Shown piece by piece: positions 16,657 through 24,689 of a stretch of 64,000 bases of DNA (position 1 is its first letter; every line of letters begins with the position of its first letter). Origin of the DNA: a virus; the IMG/VR virus record IMGVR_UViG_3300027996_000014, positions 1 to 64,000 of that record; one strand, 5' to 3'. The notes beneath the pieces are model-generated. The model did not search any database. It saw only the letters and a program-made list of their open reading frames with translations, and was not told the DNA's origin. Both the position numbers and the translations under genes were made by a program.

Positions 16657-19082
16657 TTTAATTTTGCATTTGGTTTATTAATTATTTGTTTTATTTTTAT
16701 TCCCTCGTTTACCAGATTAGAACGTTTCTTCTCTGCTTGATCTTCTTCTTTTAAGTTAATTTGTTTATTCTTATAATTTTCATCAATATCTGTTCTTCTT
16801 AAATCAAGACTATCATTTATTCCATTCTTATCTGAATCAACTCTTATATTTTCTCGATCTTCTCGATCTACAGAATATGATTCTGTAGTATGAATAGCTC
16901 TATCTTTTTGTTCTATTTCAGCATATTTAACATCACGATCTTTTTGATTTTCATTAGCTTTAAATTGTCGATCTTGTTGTTTATCTTGCATTTGCATTTG
17001 TTGCATTTTCTGCGAACTTTCTTCTGCTTGTTGCTGTTGTTGTTTTTGTTCTTCTGCAATTTTTTCTGCAGAATCTCTTAATTTTCTAGCAATCTCTTGT
17101 ACAGATTCAGATTGAGTAATTGAAATTAAATCTTCAATTTTAGCTTGACCGTTTTGGATAGCTGCTTGAGATAATTGTTTCATCTCTTGGTATAATTGCG
17201 TATCCTCTGTAGAATTAGAAATATGTATATCCATTTCAGAAAAAACGAATTCATCAAATTGATCAACCATTTCCATTCCCATATCATCTAATAAGTATTG
17301 AGCTTTTTTAGGATTTTGTTTATATGCGTATTTACAGCATTCTAAAAACTTAGTCAATGCTCTTTTTCTAAAATTAGCATCCATTGCAAACCATTTTTCA
17401 GTAATATGAGAAGTTTGTGCAACTTCTCTTTCTACATTTCCTACTGCTTGCCTGTTTTGTATTTGCCCTTCTCTTGCTCCAGAAACACCAGCTACTTTAC
17501 CTAAAGTACTTTCAATATCTAATAATAAATTAGTATACATTTGAATAGCATTAGGATCTCCTACTTGTACACTAGTTGCTGTAACTGTATTGTAAGCTCC
17601 TGCAGATTTACCTTGAGCAGGTCCTTTTAATATTTCATTTGTTGGATCCAACCATGCAATTTTATTAATGGTTGCATATCTTATCCATTCTTTTGGATCC
17701 CATCCTGAAGGAACCATTGATGAATTAATAGCGGCAAAAGAACCTTTATATGTAGCTATTTCTAATTCTCGTTTATAATATGCAATATCATAAGAGAATG
17801 TTAAAGGTTTCATTATATCAGTTAATGATTGTACAGCATATCCATTTGTACTATTAACTGTTCCTATATAAGGAGGAGTTCCTTTAGATTTGTTTACTAA
17901 TGATTTACCTGAATAAGGAATAGGTTTCATTCCAACATAAATATCATCACCAATTTTAGTTCCTTCTAACCATTCATTAATCCATTTCCATTCTACCTCT
18001 TCACCCATCTCATCATTACGTACATAATTTTCATCTACGTAATCATATTGTTCATCTCCATCTTTATCGTAATATTTTCGTTTTCCAATCTTACGCCTTG
18101 ATCGCCAGCATACTTTTAATACTCTAATTTTACCTTGAGTATCAAATGCTCCACCAAAAGTTCTAGTTCCCATAGAATTAGGATGAAATATTTCTAACTC
18201 ATCTGCTGAACCATAATATTCATTAATTCCAATATCTCTATTTAATCCAAGATTAGTATCAGATGATCCTTTTTCTAAAAAATCAATATCTTTAGTTTGC
18301 AACTCATCCCAATAATCATCGATTACTTTACCAATAGAAGAATATCCATACTCAACAATAATGTCTGAGTTTTCAATATTCATATCATTACCACCAAATG
18401 TATAAAGATTCATTGTATTTACTCTACGCATTACTGGTTCTCCACCAAGCACACCACAATAAACAATTTGTTCTCCTCCAACAAGAAGATCTTCAAAAGT
18501 ACGTAAGAATAAAAAGTCTAAATTTTGTTCTTTATATTCTCTTTTTAATATTTTATTAGCTGTTATCTCTGCAATATCTTGATAATCATATTTAGTATAT
18601 TTTGAAAATGCCGCTAAATCTTTTTGAATTTCTTCTTCAGACTTTTTTGAATTAGTAATACTATCATTAACAATAGTTCTTAATTTATCCATTAGTACTC
18701 CTTCTTTTCTAGAAATACCTTCTTGATCATTAGATGATAAAAATGCTCTATATTCTTTTTTTCTTTTTGAATATTCACCTATTAATAAATTAAGCTTACT
18801 ATTCTCAATTCCTACATGTTGAAAGTTTGCAGGTAATGTAGATAAGTCTAAATTATCAGGGTTTATATATTGTTGGAAGTCATTAACATTTATAATATTA
18901 GCTCGAAGATCGTAATTAGTTTTTTTATTTTTAAAACTATTTCTTAGATCACTATCTGAGATTAATATATTCTCAGCAAAGTCAATATTATTTTTGTACC
19001 ACTTATCATTTTTTTTAGAATCAGCTAACTTCTGTCTAGGAAAATTAGTAAAAGCTTGCATTTTAGATGAACTTTGTCCCAT
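16653..19082 (-). CDS. Portal protein
   Basis: 809 residues. A portal of crAss-like type is indicated by length, by its place between the large terminase and scaffold/capsid genes, and by segments such as KREYKEQNLDFLFLRTFEDLL and GVLGGEPVMRRV in the body. A long crown- or barrel-like C-terminus follows (about 640-800), made of charged coiled-coil sequence with a glutamine run (EEQKQQQQQAEES). The dodecameric portal is the entry and exit gate for DNA. The gene has its own host-type promoter at 19104-19134. Confidence 0.85.
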   Translation of the reverse strand: MGQSSSKMQAFTNFPRQKLADSKKNDKWYKNNIDFAENILISDSDLRNSFKNKKTNYDLRANIINVNDFQQYINPDNLDLSTLPANFQHVGIENSKLNLLIGEYSKRKKEYRAFLSSNDQEGISRKEGVLMDKLRTIVNDSITNSKKSEEEIQKDLAAFSKYTKYDYQDIAEITANKILKREYKEQNLDFLFLRTFEDLLVGGEQIVYCGVLGGEPVMRRVNTMNLYTFGGNDMNIENSDIIVEYGYSSIGKVIDDYWDELQTKDIDFLEKGSSDTNLGLNRDIGINEYYGSADELEIFHPNSMGTRTFGGAFDTQGKIRVLKVCWRSRRKIGKRKYYDKDGDEQYDYVDENYVRNDEMGEEVEWKWINEWLEGTKIGDDIYVGMKPIPYSGKSLVNKSKGTPPYIGTVNSTNGYAVQSLTDIMKPLTFSYDIAYYKRELEIATYKGSFAAINSSMVPSGWDPKEWIRYATINKIAWLDPTNEILKGPAQGKSAGAYNTVTATSVQVGDPNAIQMYTNLLLDIESTLGKVAGVSGAREGQIQNRQAVGNVEREVAQTSHITEKWFAMDANFRKRALTKFLECCKYAYKQNPKKAQYLLDDMGMEMVDQFDEFVFSEMDIHISNSTEDTQLYQEMKQLSQAAIQNGQAKIEDLISITQSESVQEIARKLRDSAEKIAEEQKQQQQQAEESSQKMQQMQMQDKQQDRQFKANENQKDRDVKYAEIEQKDRAIHTTESYSVDREDRENIRVDSDKNGINDSLDLRRTDIDENYKNKQINLKEEDQAEKKRSNLVNEGIKIKQIINKPNAKLK

Positions 19083-19103
19083 ATGTCATTATAGTTTAAT
19101 AAA

Positions 19104-19134
19104 CAAATTTACACATAATAATTAATATTAACAA
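19104..19134 (-). promoter_or_regulatory. Bacteroidetes-type promoter for portal and downstream genes
   Basis: On the minus strand TTG (19134-19132) and TAAATTTG (19111-19104) are separated by 20 bases, matching the Bacteroidetes consensus TTG / TAnnTTTG. Transcription would start near 19098, about 16 bases before the portal ATG. It overlaps no other functional sequence apart from abutting the terminase stop. Confidence 0.7.
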
Positions 19135-21312
19135 TTAGAATCCTATAAGACCTTCTTTTAAGCTTCTGCTATCATTAACAGTTTTCTTTACTTTCATTTT
19201 ATCAAAATATGGATCATCTAAAAATCCTTTTACTTCATTTATTCTATTATCTATAGTGTTTCTAGTAGTAGCATCATGCCACAATACCATACCTAATGAT
19301 GAAACCCTATCAAAGTTACCTTGAGGATTCCACATAATAAGTTCTCTAAGTAATGCAGGAGAATAAATAGTTTCAAGAACTCTAGTCTCACTGTTAGTAG
19401 ATACTTTTTCTAATAACCAAGATTTTATATAATCTCTAGCTGTAGAATTTACTTTTTGAGATGCATTAATTCCTTTAGATGTATTACTTCCTGTTTTATA
19501 TGTATCTGAATTACGTAATTGGTAAGGCGTATCAGCTAATAAATATAAACATTTATGTTTTTCAAAATACGTAAACATTCCTGGAAGATTTTGCTCATAC
19601 ATTCCTGTAGCGTTATAATATAATAATAATTTTCTGCAGATTTCGTAAAAATCATTAGGGTCATCTGTTCTCCCTGTATACTCAGCAACTATTTGCCTAG
19701 TATATTTATTCATTATAAATATAGAAGGTAGTGAATTAGTTGTAGATTTTGCTTTATCTACAACATCCATTCCTGCTATGTATGTACCGTAAGGAATTAT
19801 ACCTTCTTCATTACGTTGTGGTTTTACCCATATCTCTATACAACCTTCTTTTTTTTCGTGTTTCCCTAAAGGATAATTACGAATAGGCATCATATCTTGA
19901 ATGGTATCAAAATCTGGCTTATCGTCTTTATCAAATATAATGTTTCCTCTAAACGAAGATTCTAAATATTTTTTAAATTTACCTCCTTCAAGTTCACCAA
20001 GCTGATCTTTAAGATATAACGTTGGAAAGTAAGAACCTTCTAATACTAAGAATGCTTCTGAAGGAAGTACTGGACCATTAATTATTTCTGTCTGGTATAC
20101 TGTTGGATCAGTAGACTTTTTTGCTTTCTTTCTTTGATATTCAATTTGCAACCTAGCTTTAGACTCATCTGTTATAAGATCAGGTTTAACCTTATGTTCA
20201 TTTAAAGTTTTCCAATAAGGAACAAAATAACCAATTCTTCCTCTATTTTCAAAAATATCATCAAACTCTACACAATTATAATCTGCAGGGTTTCTAAATA
20301 TTCCTTCAGCATATAAAGCCGCTCTTCCAGATACAAGTCCTCCTGTACCTAAAGCCCATATTACTAAATTCTTTTTAGTTTTTGATGCTTGGGTAGCTTC
20401 AATTGCTCCCCATGATTCTTTAATATTATACATAAATCCAATCTCATCTAATGCAACAAGGTTTGGACGAGTACTATTGGCAGCTAATGGATTATCTCTA
20501 AATGTTCTGTGACGTAACAATGAACCTGTTTTAGATTCATATTCTCTATTAGGTGCTAATGACCCAGTATAAGTAGTCATCAACGGAGATGGGTAAAAAT
20601 CTTCTCCTATTCTATAAGAACCTTCTAAATGTTTAAACCCAGTTCTACATTTTTTAATTAATGGTTCAGTATATTTAGTATCAATGGCTCCTATAATAGT
20701 ATCAGATGCGATATAATCTTTAGTTTTCTTACGTTCTAAATAATTATCATAATCTGTTGCCCCATCAAATAAAAAATTATGATTAATAATTCCTGATGTA
20801 GCATATGACTTACCTCCACCTCTGGCCTGTATACTCATTAAATGCTTTGCTGAATTTTTATATAACGGCTTTCCTAAATCCTTACCGTGATTTTTACGTA
20901 AGTATTCTCTAGCTGGTATGTACGTCATAGACTTTACTTGCACTGCAGTAACTCTTCCTAACTGTAATGCTAGTTCTTTTTCTGGCCCAAACTTTCTGTC
21001 GCATGTATATGTACTATCATTAGTAAAACCTGAAAATCCTCTACACTCTTCATAGATTAGAAATAGTTCCCAATCAATATCTCTTAACCAAGGAAGCCCC
21101 GTTGCCTGTGCAACAGAGCTATCGTCTTCAAATAGAATTTTATGAAAATTAATATAATAATACAGCGGACCTGGCATCCATTTACCTCCTGACCATTTAC
21201 CCTCAATACAATAACGTTTTTGTTCTCCCCAAAAAGTAATACGTTCATAGTATTCTAATTCAGGGTGATGATTAGGTATTTCTGTAAGTTTAAAATTACT
21301 ATTGTTTACCAT
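19135..21312 (-). CDS. terL: Terminase large subunit
   Basis: 725 residues. The N-terminal ATPase has a Walker A variant at about 165-169 (GGGKS within QARGGGKSYATSG) and Walker B with the catalytic acidic pair at 289-290 (LVALDEIGF). The C-terminal RNase H-like nuclease starts around AGMDVVDKAK (Asp516) and continues with a second acidic region near LYLLADTPYQ. The enzyme packages DNA into the prohead through the portal and cuts concatemers. It lies 2 bases after a small gene that may be its small subunit. Confidence 0.9.
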   Translation of the reverse strand: MVNNSNFKLTEIPNHHPELEYYERITFWGEQKRYCIEGKWSGGKWMPGPLYYYINFHKILFEDDSSVAQATGLPWLRDIDWELFLIYEECRGFSGFTNDSTYTCDRKFGPEKELALQLGRVTAVQVKSMTYIPAREYLRKNHGKDLGKPLYKNSAKHLMSIQARGGGKSYATSGIINHNFLFDGATDYDNYLERKKTKDYIASDTIIGAIDTKYTEPLIKKCRTGFKHLEGSYRIGEDFYPSPLMTTYTGSLAPNREYESKTGSLLRHRTFRDNPLAANSTRPNLVALDEIGFMYNIKESWGAIEATQASKTKKNLVIWALGTGGLVSGRAALYAEGIFRNPADYNCVEFDDIFENRGRIGYFVPYWKTLNEHKVKPDLITDESKARLQIEYQRKKAKKSTDPTVYQTEIINGPVLPSEAFLVLEGSYFPTLYLKDQLGELEGGKFKKYLESSFRGNIIFDKDDKPDFDTIQDMMPIRNYPLGKHEKKEGCIEIWVKPQRNEEGIIPYGTYIAGMDVVDKAKSTTNSLPSIFIMNKYTRQIVAEYTGRTDDPNDFYEICRKLLLYYNATGMYEQNLPGMFTYFEKHKCLYLLADTPYQLRNSDTYKTGSNTSKGINASQKVNSTARDYIKSWLLEKVSTNSETRVLETIYSPALLRELIMWNPQGNFDRVSSLGMVLWHDATTRNTIDNRINEVKGFLDDPYFDKMKVKKTVNDSRSLKEGLIGF

Positions 21313-21313
21313 G

Positions 21314-21835
21314 TTATATTACATCATCATCTGACAAAGATGCTATTTTAGTTCCTTTTTTATGAGTTTTTTCTTCTTCAAAAGATTGTTTAATTTTTTT
21401 ATAATCATCAAACATCTTAGGAGTTAAAGATAACATTTTATCAATTTTAACCAACTCATCAGTATCTTTTTCTTTAATAGCATCTCTGTATAAATCTTTA
21501 ATAGCGTTATCTCTAAGTATTATTATTTCATCCCAATTTTGAAGAGCTCGTTCAGCGGGACTTAATGCAGTAGCTTTATATTCAGATACTATATCTTTTA
21601 TACTATTCCATTTAAAACTAACATCTTTAAGAAAAGATTTAGCTAATATACTTAACTTGTCAGGATTATTATAAAATTTAGATTCAGGGTGTTCAGCCAT
21701 ATGAATGGCCCACATTACTAAAGAACTTTTTGTTTTATCTTTAGATTTATCAGCAGTATAGTATTTATTTAATGCTTCTGGTATTGTGAGCTCTGGGTAT
21801 ATTTTCCAGAAGTTATTTTTAAAATCAGCTACCAT
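21314..21835 (-). CDS. Candidate terminase small subunit
   Basis: 173 residues, mostly helical. Its stop is one base from the terminase large-subunit start. The body contains NKYYTADKSKDKTKSSLVMW, repeated helices and an acidic tail (SDDDVI). Position and helical nature fit a small terminase or packaging accessory protein, but no DNA-binding domain can be shown by eye, so the call is positional. Confidence 0.45.
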   Translation of the reverse strand: MVADFKNNFWKIYPELTIPEALNKYYTADKSKDKTKSSLVMWAIHMAEHPESKFYNNPDKLSILAKSFLKDVSFKWNSIKDIVSEYKATALSPAERALQNWDEIIILRDNAIKDLYRDAIKEKDTDELVKIDKMLSLTPKMFDDYKKIKQSFEEEKTHKKGTKIASLSDDDVI

Positions 21836-22088
21836 TGTTTTTCTTTTTTTGTTCTAAGCACATGTTAGCATGATTAATATTTCTTTTATTAGGAATAAAT
21901 TTACCAAAGTTATCTACATGTATAATCTTAAATTTTTCAGAATCATACACACCATTTACCATCTTATCTTTTTTTGATATTTCATAAAATACTTTGTCCG
22001 TAAGCAATTTCCATATTTCTTCAGCTTGCTGAATTTGAAGACCATGTTCTTTTGCTATACGGACTAGTATTTCTTTTTGTTTAGTCAT
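21825..22088 (-). CDS. Small conserved protein next to terminase, possibly HU/IHF-like
   Basis: 87 residues. It opens with two short helices (IRIAKEHGLQIQQAEEIWKLL-type) and ends with the segment FKIIHVDNFGKFIPNKRN, where NFGKF recalls the GFGKF turn of HU/IHF proteins. crAss-like phages often carry an IHF-like gene near the packaging block. It overlaps the next gene by 11 bases. Length is right for one HU subunit; the arm region is not clear. Confidence 0.45.
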   Translation of the reverse strand: MTKQKEILVRIAKEHGLQIQQAEEIWKLLTDKVFYEISKKDKMVNGVYDSEKFKIIHVDNFGKFIPNKRNINHANMCLEQKKKNNGS

Positions 22089-22603
22089 GAAATAGTAATA
22101 TTAGAAAAATCTTTATTTTCAGTAATTATATTATCTTTTCCATTAGAAGGTTTAGCTAATTTAGTAGTAGGTACTTTTTCTTCTTTTTCAATTTTCTTTT
22201 TTTCTTTTTTAACAGAAGGTTTACTAATAGTATTAATTAAATTAATTTCAATTTGAAATCCTTCATCATCTGGTTTAAATAACAACCCTTCATGAACTAC
22301 ATTATCTTCATTCAATATAGGGGCCCCTAAATAAGTTTTCTTTTTTAATTTATAAACTACAACATTAAATTGCTTTTCTTCAATTTCTAAAAACTCTCTC
22401 ATTTCTTTACGCATATCAGTACTAAGTATAAACTTAGCTCTTTTGTCAACAGGGAGAGCAATGTACTCGTGATTTAATTTAATTAACTCAGCTAATACAT
22501 TTCTTTCTTGATTAGATATATCTAATATAAAATTTAAGAATGCTAATATTTGTTTATAAACTAAACTATTATTTGTCGGTAATGTTATTATCTTTTTTTT
22601 CAT
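22085..22603 (-). CDS. Hypothetical protein with lysine-rich linker
   Basis: 172 residues from the ATG at 22603, which gives MKKKIITLPTNN; a longer frame to 22633 exists. The N-terminal half (about 1-110) has helices and FNVVVYKLKKKTYLGAPI, followed by a strongly charged low-complexity linker (VKKEKKKIEKEEK) and a short tail. It overlaps both neighbours by a few bases, indicating tight coupling. No family recognised; an early-late regulatory or DNA-binding role is possible. Confidence 0.5.
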   Translation of the reverse strand: MKKKIITLPTNNSLVYKQILAFLNFILDISNQERNVLAELIKLNHEYIALPVDKRAKFILSTDMRKEMREFLEIEEKQFNVVVYKLKKKTYLGAPILNEDNVVHEGLLFKPDDEGFQIEINLINTISKPSVKKEKKKIEKEEKVPTTKLAKPSNGKDNIITENKDFSNITIS

Positions 22604-22976
22604 TATCATTATTTCTAAGAACCTCTCTTGCAACTTCTTGTAATTGAGGATCTGTATTTAAAGCTTTTCCTAATTCGTTCCAAGTTAATATTGAAGTTTC
22701 CATTGAAGAAGATAATACTGATACTAATACATTATATTCCATATTATAAACATCAATATTATCAGGTCTATTGAAACGTAGTTCTTGAATAACTCTTTCA
22801 CCATGACCTAATTCAAAAATAGAAATAGAAAAGATCCATCCTTTAAAATTATCAAGTTCAACAGGTTCACTTTTATACTTGACAATTTCATTAATTCCAG
22901 ATTTACTATTTTTAGTATTAAGTCCAGCAATTATAATAGCCATTGTAGCTCTTAGTAACTCAACTTTATTTTTCAT
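22569..22976 (-). CDS. Hypothetical protein, late-operon leader region
   Basis: 135 residues from the ATG at 22976 (MKNKVELLRATMA). It has an alpha/beta pattern (FKGWIFSISIFELGHGERV, then VLVSVLSSSMET) and an acidic, asparagine-rich C-terminus. It overlaps the following gene by about 35 bases and the previous one by 11. No family recognised. Confidence 0.5.
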   Translation of the reverse strand: MKNKVELLRATMAIIIAGLNTKNSKSGINEIVKYKSEPVELDNFKGWIFSISIFELGHGERVIQELRFNRPDNIDVYNMEYNVLVSVLSSSMETSILTWNELGKALNTDPQLQEVAREVLRNNDNEKKDNNITDK

Positions 22977-23199
22977 TTTCAATATCATTATTAACTATAA
23001 ATACTTGAGAAACTATACGCTCATCATTCATTGTCAGTTGTGCTTTAAGAATACAATTATATTTCATAAGAACTGTTTGTACTTCTTTAGTACAATTTTC
23101 TTTAGCAATAATTAATTCTTCTCTTACTACTGCTTCCTCTCTCTTATCCCCAGTAGCCTTATTTGTTTTTTCTTCTTTTACTTCTTTTACTTTTTCCAT
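22966..23199 (-). CDS. Small charged hypothetical protein
   Basis: 77 residues with a highly charged N-terminus (KVKEVKEEKTNKATGDKREE), likely a long helix, and a more hydrophobic second half (VLMKYNCILKAQLTM). It is third in the minus-strand operon after the two winged-helix genes. Function unknown. Confidence 0.45.
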   Translation of the reverse strand: MEKVKEVKEEKTNKATGDKREEAVVREELIIAKENCTKEVQTVLMKYNCILKAQLTMNDERIVSQVFIVNNDIENEK

Positions 23200-23214
23200 G
23201 TTATTCGTTTTTAT

Positions 23215-23490
23215 TTATATTGAAAATATTTCACTATTTAATTTATACCTACCTCTTGTTATTTCTCTAATTATTAATTCTCGTTTTTTTAATGATGCAA
23301 TATGTTTATCTAAAGTAGTAATAGTAATATCTAAATTATTCATTATTTCTTTTTTATGAATCTTATCAGCATACCATATTCCACTTTCTTCATCTATTTG
23401 ATTTAATATAATATGCAACACTTTAAAAGTTGTATCATTAGCTTTTAATAGAATCGATTCTTTAATATCTAAATATGCTAATACTATCAT
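23215..23490 (-). CDS. Winged-helix DNA-binding protein, paralogue 2
   Basis: 91 residues. The sequence aligns over nearly its whole length with the gene upstream: SILLKAND.TFKVLHIIL, a turn with IWYADK, then KKEIMNNLDITITTLDKHIA (helix-turn-helix) and LKKRELIIREITRGRYKLN (wing). This is the usual order of a small winged-helix regulator. It overlaps the first paralogue by 4 bases. It probably regulates transcription from the divergent region close by. Confidence 0.7.
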   Translation of the reverse strand: MIVLAYLDIKESILLKANDTTFKVLHIILNQIDEESGIWYADKIHKKEIMNNLDITITTLDKHIASLKKRELIIREITRGRYKLNSEIFSI

Positions 23491-23789
23491 AATGTAATTA
23501 ATCTTTTATTCAATCTAAATTTTCCTCTTACTTCTGTAACAGATATTAATTCTAACTCTTTTAGTATTTTTAAATGTCCTTCAAGTGTAGACCTACTAAT
23601 TTCTAATTTACTCATTATTGATTCTCTATTAGTTTTATCTGAATGCCAACAATAATCATTTGGGTTAGCATCCCTTAATACATAATGAAGTACTTTCAAG
23701 GGACTACTGTTTAGCTTTAAAAGAATACTTGAATTGTTTAATTCAAAACTCAATGTTGCTTTTTTCTTTTTATAATAACCTCTTTTCAA
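23487..23789 (-). CDS. Winged-helix DNA-binding protein, paralogue 1
   Basis: 100 residues: a basic N-terminus (MKRGYYKKKKATLS), then KVLHYVLRDANPNDYCWHSDK, a helix-turn-helix (SIMSKLEISRSTLEGHLKIL) and a wing (LISVTEVRGKFRLN). First gene of the late minus-strand operon, 35-60 bases behind a consensus promoter and about 150-240 bases from a cluster of palindromic and repeated sites. A self-regulator or late-gene activator is the simplest idea. Both paralogues could form homo- or heterodimers. Confidence 0.7.
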   Translation of the reverse strand: MKRGYYKKKKATLSFELNNSSILLKLNSSPLKVLHYVLRDANPNDYCWHSDKTNRESIMSKLEISRSTLEGHLKILKELELISVTEVRGKFRLNKRLITL

Positions 23790-23824
23790 TACAAATATAT
23801 AATAAATTCATAAAACTAACAGTA

Positions 23825-23855
23825 CAAAGGTAATAAATTATTGTTACTATCAAAA
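23825..23855 (-). promoter_or_regulatory. Consensus Bacteroidetes promoter of late operon
   Basis: Minus strand TTTTG (23855-23851), 18-base spacer, TACCTTTG (23832-23825). This fits the Bacteroidetes sigma consensus TTG / TAnnTTTG very well. Transcription would begin around 23818-23820, about 30 bases before the first winged-helix gene. Confidence 0.8.
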
Positions 23856-23931
23856 TGATTCTAGTATAAAGTTAAATAAAAGTTAAATAAAGTTAGGATA
23901 TCAATTTATTATAACAGTAGTAAATGCTCTA

Positions 23932-23949
23932 TTACGGTTTAAACCGTAA
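23932..23949. promoter_or_regulatory. Perfect 18-bp palindrome in the divergent region
   Basis: TTACGGTTTAAACCGTAA is a perfect inverted repeat centred at 23940/23941. Its right half is also the start of the repeat array at 23942-24033. A dimeric DNA-binding protein, such as the adjacent winged-helix proteins, is a plausible ligand. Confidence 0.75.
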
Positions 23950-24033
23950 CGCTGTTATGGGTACAGCCGTAACGTTGTTATGGTTCTAGCCGTAATAGTG
24001 GTCAGGCTAAAGCCGTAATAGGAATGGACGTTA
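23942..24033 (+). repeat. Four 23-bp-spaced direct repeats (iteron-like)
   Basis: The core A(G/A)CCGTAA begins at 23942, 23965, 23988 and 24011, an exact spacing of 23 bases. Units 1 and 2 also share CG(C/T)TGTTATGG after the core. Regular spacing near two helical turns places the sites on nearly the same face of DNA. The array lies in the only divergent intergenic region of the window, so it may be an operator array or a replication origin. Confidence 0.75.
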
Positions 24034-24263
24034 TTTATTAGGAGTCAGTTAGTTACGTGTTTGAATATCACTCCGAATTCCCCCTATAAGATAAACTTTA
24101 TAGTTTCTAACGAATATCATCATATTTTAAAATAACTTTTTTATTATTTTTTTAAAACACTCAACTAACCGTGTGAACTTAAAAAAATTATAGACCCCCC
24201 CCTTACCTTTTATTATTTAAAAATACTTAGCGAGTATTTAAGCTGAGACCACCTATAATTTAA
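24034..24263. other. Gene-free AT-rich leader region
   Basis: No reading frame and no host-type plus-strand promoter could be seen. It contains A/T tracts, an eight-C run at about 24196-24203 and a short hairpin CTATAA...TTATAG near 24086-24105. Probable promoter and leader sequence for the early plus-strand genes. Confidence 0.5.
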
Positions 24264-24300
24264 CCCCTACTAAAAATGGGCAAGGGGAAAGTAGTCCCCC
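24264..24300 (+). promoter_or_regulatory. Possible H-type pseudoknot / switching hairpin in 5' leader
   Basis: CCCC (24264-24267) can pair with GGGG (24284-24287), and CTACT (24267-24271) with AGTAG (24290-24294): an interleaved, pseudoknot-type arrangement. GGGG can alternatively pair with CCCC at 24296-24300 as a simple hairpin. Two exclusive folds 30 bases before a start codon suggest a regulatory leader, but this is only a by-eye folding. Confidence 0.35.
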
Positions 24301-24308
24301 GTAAAAAA

Positions 24309-24325
24309 TAACCCTTAAAAACTTA
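24309..24325 (+). promoter_or_regulatory. Shared early leader motif, copy 1
   Basis: TAACCCTTAAAAACTTA ends 4 bases before the start codon of the 102-residue gene. Closely similar sequences precede the genes at 26185 and 26392. It may be a translation leader or an early promoter element. Confidence 0.5.
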
Positions 24326-24329
24326 GGAC

Positions 24330-24638
24330 ATGAAAAATTTAAAATTAGACAGGTTAGCAAATCTGGTACAGACTTACGGAGCTAAGTTGTACAAGCAAGG
24401 AGAATCATTGGGTACCGTTGTCGTAGGACAAGAAGGCGTTACCATTGACGGAGAAGCATTAGTAATACCTAACGGTGAAGAAGGTACAATGTATATACCA
24501 TTCAGACGAGGTATAGTAGGTGAAGAAGGTAAGACGTACGAACTTCACGTATTCACAGCAGAACGTGATGCCAATGGTACGTACAACGGTGAAGCATGGT
24601 CAGTAACCAAAGGTCACGAGAAGGTATTTGCGTCATAA
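24330..24638 (+). CDS. First early gene, unknown function
   Basis: 102 residues; no family recognised. An N-terminal helix (KLDRLANLVQTYGAKLY) precedes a beta-rich acidic domain with many Gly-Glu pairs (IPNGEEGTMYIPFRRG). The gene is visibly richer in G+C than its neighbours and uses codons such as ACG, GTC and TAC more often, which could mean recent acquisition or selection for high expression. It is a single-gene unit: leader motif upstream, strong terminator 6 bases downstream. First-in-line position suggests a host-takeover protein. Confidence 0.65.
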   Translation: MKNLKLDRLANLVQTYGAKLYKQGESLGTVVVGQEGVTIDGEALVIPNGEEGTMYIPFRRGIVGEEGKTYELHVFTAERDANGTYNGEAWSVTKGHEKVFAS

Positions 24639-24644
24639 TAGTAC

Positions 24645-24678
24645 ACCCACAATGTCGAAAGATGTTGTGGGTTTTTTA
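24645..24678 (+). terminator. Rho-independent terminator, 12-bp stem with GAAA loop
   Basis: ACCCACAATGTC (24645-24656) pairs with GATGTTGTGGGT (24661-24672) around a GAAA tetraloop, including two G-T pairs, and is followed by TTTTTATA. Ends the transcript of the 24330 gene. Confidence 0.9.
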
Positions 24679-24689
24679 TAACTATGTAA

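Noticed and set aside
23942-24033. CRISPR array
   Set aside because: The repeats have a short 8-base core with similar sequence between some cores and no cas genes nearby; the geometry fits iterons or operators.
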